This document shows, one piece after another, positions 61,756 to 64,000 of a stretch of DNA of 64,000 bases (positions are counted from its first letter, which is position 1; each line of letters starts with the position of its first letter). Both the position numbers and the translations under genes were made by a program. The stretch covers positions 1 to 64,000 of the forward strand of contig CAWIDH010000029.1 in the NCBI GenBank assembly GCA_963834855.1, read 5' to 3'. Source of the stretch: DATJKD01 sp963834855 (GTDB taxonomy: Bacteria > Pseudomonadota > Gammaproteobacteria > Steroidobacterales > Steroidobacteraceae). Below the pieces are notes generated by a model. It was not told where the DNA came from. It worked only from the letters and a program-made list of their open reading frames with translations, and did no database searches.

Positions 61756-63563
61756 ACGAGCCGGTATCACTGCCGTTCGATCGATCGCGGCGCCTCACCG
61801 GCAGCAACCTGTACTTCGACGCGCCCGGCGCGGTGCTTACGGTCGTGGGCGTCGAGCCCGACGCTGCGCTCCTGGCCGGGTGGCGGGCGCGGGTCGAGCG
61901 CGCCTGCGCACGGTTGGGCTGGGGGCTGTGCCCGATCGTCGCTCGCGTCCACGCCGACGGCGCTTCGCTCGCGCTGGCTGCCCCGATCGACCAGCTGTTC
62001 ACTGCGACCGAGGTCAACGAGTGGGCGCTTGCCGCCACCCTGTTCGAGCGTGACCCGGTGCGCTGGGCCGCTCTCGAGGCCGCGATGGTCCGCGAGTCGA
62101 TGGAGGCCACGCCGCCGCCGCCGCTGCCGCCGGTGCTCGAGGAGGGAGCGGCGCTGACGCGCATCGCGCATCTCGCGGCGATGGAAGCGCGGCCCGACCT
62201 GCGCGCCCTGATCGATGCAGCCGAGGCGCGCGAGCTGCCGTGGCTGCTCGACGACGAGATCCTGACCCTGGGGTCGGGCGCGCACCACGTCGACTACGCG
62301 CTCGATTCGCTTCCGCCGGTGGCGGACGTGCACTGGTCGTCGCTCGACGACATACCCACGGCGGTCGTGACCGGGTCGAACGGCAAGACGACGACGGTGC
62401 GGCTGATTGCCGCCTGCGCGCGCGCGCATGGCTGGCGCACGGGGTACAACTGCACCGACGGCCTGTTCCTCGACGGCACGCTGCTCGTCGCGGGCGACTA
62501 CTCCGGGCCGGTGGGGACGCGCACCGTGCTGCGCGATCGGCGCGTGCAGGCCGCGGTGCTCGAGACCGCGCGCGGCGGCATCCTGCGCCGCGGGCTCGCG
62601 GCCAACCAGGCGCGGGTCGCGGTCGTCACCAACGTCAGCTCCGATCATTTCGGCGAATACGGCATCCACGATCTCGAAGCCCTCGCCGACGTCAAGCTCG
62701 TGGTCGCGAGCCTGGTCGGCACCGACGGCTTGCTCGTCGCGAACGCGGACGATGCGTTGCTGCGCGCGCGGGCCGCGGGCACAGGCCGGCCGCTCGGCTG
62801 GTTCGCACTCGACGCCGACGATGCACTGCTTCGTGCGCACCGATCGCAGGGCGGTGCCACCTGCGGCGTACGCGCCGGTCGGCTGATGGCTGGCTTGCGG
62901 GGACAGGAGGAGGACCTCGGGCCGATCGACGCCATGCCGCTCACCGTCGGCGGCAGCGCACGCTACAACGTCGCGAACCTGGCTTGCGCCGCCCTCGGTG
63001 CGCTGGCGCTCGGCATCGGAGCCGCGACGATCGCGTCCGTCTTCGCGCGGTTCGGCGCCGAGGCGACCGACAACCCCGGGCGCCTCATGCGCTTCGAGAT
63101 CGGTGGCGTGCGCATGGTGATGGACTACGCGCACAATCCCGACGGACTGCGCGGACTGCTCGACGTCGCGAACCACCTGCGTGGCGCGGGTCGACTCGCA
63201 CTCGTGCTGGGACAGGCCGGCAACCGCCAGACCGCGGACATGGAACAGCTCGCCGTCACCGCGGCCGAGGCGCGACCCGACCTCGTGGTCGTCAAGGAGA
63301 CCGAGGGATTCCTGCGGGGCCGCGCACCGGGCGAAGTGCCCGCGATCCTTCGCGCAGCGCTGCTCGGCTGCGGGCTCGCCGAGGCGGCATTGCCCGTGCG
63401 GCTGTCGGAGCTCGATGCCGTGCGGGCCGCGCTCGCCTGGGCGCACGCGGGCGACGTGCTCGTGCTCCCTGTGCATGCGCGCGTCGCGCGAAACGAGGTC
63501 GTCGCGCTCCTCGAGCGGATGCAGCGCACCGGCTGGAAGGCTGGTCATGCGCTGCCGGGCTGA
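61752..63563 (+). CDS. Mur-ligase family protein paired with cyanophycin synthetase
   Basis: 603 residues if begun at CTG 61752, which overlaps the cphA stop (CTGA); the first conventional start, GTG, is at 61833. I chose 61752 because the segment FDRSRRLTGSNLYFDAPGAV upstream of the GTG is like that of relatives. Residues ~200-590 are a Mur ligase: GSNGKTTTVRLIA near 208, ETARGGILRRGL, NVSSDHFGEYGIHDLEALAD, DYAHNPDGLRGLLDV. It has no ATP-grasp module, so it cannot do both steps of CphA. Such proteins accompany cphA in proteobacteria; the reaction is not known to me. Confidence 0.85.
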   Translation: MNEPVSLPFDRSRRLTGSNLYFDAPGAVLTVVGVEPDAALLAGWRARVERACARLGWGLCPIVARVHADGASLALAAPIDQLFTATEVNEWALAATLFERDPVRWAALEAAMVRESMEATPPPPLPPVLEEGAALTRIAHLAAMEARPDLRALIDAAEARELPWLLDDEILTLGSGAHHVDYALDSLPPVADVHWSSLDDIPTAVVTGSNGKTTTVRLIAACARAHGWRTGYNCTDGLFLDGTLLVAGDYSGPVGTRTVLRDRRVQAAVLETARGGILRRGLAANQARVAVVTNVSSDHFGEYGIHDLEALADVKLVVASLVGTDGLLVANADDALLRARAAGTGRPLGWFALDADDALLRAHRSQGGATCGVRAGRLMAGLRGQEEDLGPIDAMPLTVGGSARYNVANLACAALGALALGIGAATIASVFARFGAEATDNPGRLMRFEIGGVRMVMDYAHNPDGLRGLLDVANHLRGAGRLALVLGQAGNRQTADMEQLAVTAAEARPDLVVVKETEGFLRGRAPGEVPAILRAALLGCGLAEAALPVRLSELDAVRAALAWAHAGDVLVLPVHARVARNEVVALLERMQRTGWKAGHALPG

Positions 63564-64000
63564 CGGCGGTAAGTCGCCCCTTCCCGGCTCATCCATGCGC
63601 GCATCGCATGCCGGAGCAACAGCAGGCTGGTCGCGGTCTGCAGCGCCACGCTCGCTACGGACAGGTACCACACGTGCTCGATGCGCAGGTCTGGCCACCG
63701 CGTGAGCCACACGGCCGGGACCACGAAAGTGAGCAGGCGCCCCGCGCTGCTCGCAAGCGCGGGCAGCGTGTTGCCGAGCGCCTGGAACATCCCGGAACAC
63801 GCGAAGATCAGGCCCTGCGCGACGAAGTTGAGCGAGATCACCCGCAGGAAACTCGCCGCGACGTCAATCACGGCCGGGTCGTCCGCAAATCCGCGGACGA
63901 GCCAGTCCGGCCGCAGCTGGCAGAGCATGGTGAGCACGATCATCAGTCCGGTGCTCATCAGCGCGGCCGAGCGGAACGTCTCGCGCACGCGGTCGTCGCG
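63545..64000 (-). CDS. MATE-family efflux transporter, 3' part
   Basis: Only the C-terminal ~151 residues lie in the window; the gene continues past 64000. RVRETFRSAALMSTGLMIVL, LRVISLNFVAQGLIFACSGM, FQALGNTLPALASSAGRLL and YLSVASVALQTATSLLLLRH give four helices of the second MATE half, including the GNT turn. It would export cationic drugs or metabolites with Na+ or H+. Its stop overlaps the Mur-ligase gene's end by 19 bp, convergent. Confidence 0.8.
   Translation of the reverse strand, partial: RDDRVRETFRSAALMSTGLMIVLTMLCQLRPDWLVRGFADDPAVIDVAASFLRVISLNFVAQGLIFACSGMFQALGNTLPALASSAGRLLTFVVPAVWLTRWPDLRIEHVWYLSVASVALQTATSLLLLRHAMRAWMSREGATYRRQPGSA

Noticed and set aside
61767..63800. Minus-strand frame of 677 codons opposite the Mur ligase
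   Set aside because: Antisense shadow of a gene with a clear ATP site.

Overview
The window is GC-rich proteobacterial DNA. It carries outer-membrane proteins ending in aromatic residues, TonB-type and two-partner-secretion transporters, lipoproteins and a multi-subunit cytochrome c oxidase. The CPXCG zinc-ribbon protein, the DUF2799 lipoprotein and two TolB-like/TPR signalling proteins fit best with an aerobic gammaproteobacterium near Steroidobacterales, Nevskiales or Xanthomonadales. That placement is inference. I see no rRNA, tRNA, CRISPR array, integrase or intact insertion sequence.

Layout. 0-7 kb is a run of five damaged genes: a TPR protein, a VOC protein, a Cys-rich lipoprotein, an amidase and an FAD oxidase. 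7-12.5 kb holds an outer-membrane barrel protein and a complete branched-chain amino acid ABC operon (livKHMGF). 12.5-15 kb has a LEA14-like lipoprotein and a second TPR protein. 15-21 kb is a divergent metal-uptake locus: a TonB receptor, two small His/Cys membrane proteins, a porin, and a metal-binding protein plus permease without an ATPase. 21-28 kb has an Ada-AlkA repair fusion, a HAF-repeat protein, PhoD, an extradiol dioxygenase and a GST. 28-36 kb has mprF, a two-component system and degP, with a PmrA-like box, then an RhlE helicase. 36-45 kb has an amidohydrolase, ATP sulfurylase/APS kinase, and a FecR / CHASE2-GGDEF-EAL / TpsB locus. 45-51 kb has arsC, ogt, an ArsR-SRPBCC operon with paired operators, AraC-VOC, and small proteins. 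51-57 kb is a caa3-type oxidase operon (II-I-III-III-IV). 57-63.6 kb is a cyanophycin locus (cyanophycinase, cyanophycin synthetase, Mur-ligase-like protein) with a ~580 bp inverted repeat in its intergenic gap. A truncated MATE exporter ends the window.

Two signals stand out. First, a family of short intergenic palindromes (GGCTC-N-GAGCC with A/T flanks) occurs at six places between 27 and 50 kb, each just 3' of a minus-strand gene. Some units are spaced exactly 29 bp apart. They look like sequence-conserved terminators. Second, a large imperfect palindrome sits between cyanophycinase and cyanophycin synthetase.

At least a dozen genes are broken by single-base shifts although both halves stay well conserved, including cytochrome oxidase subunit I. 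Many of these are probably assembly indels. The first 7 kb is denser in damage and includes a nonsense codon, so it may be genuine decay or a poorly supported contig end.
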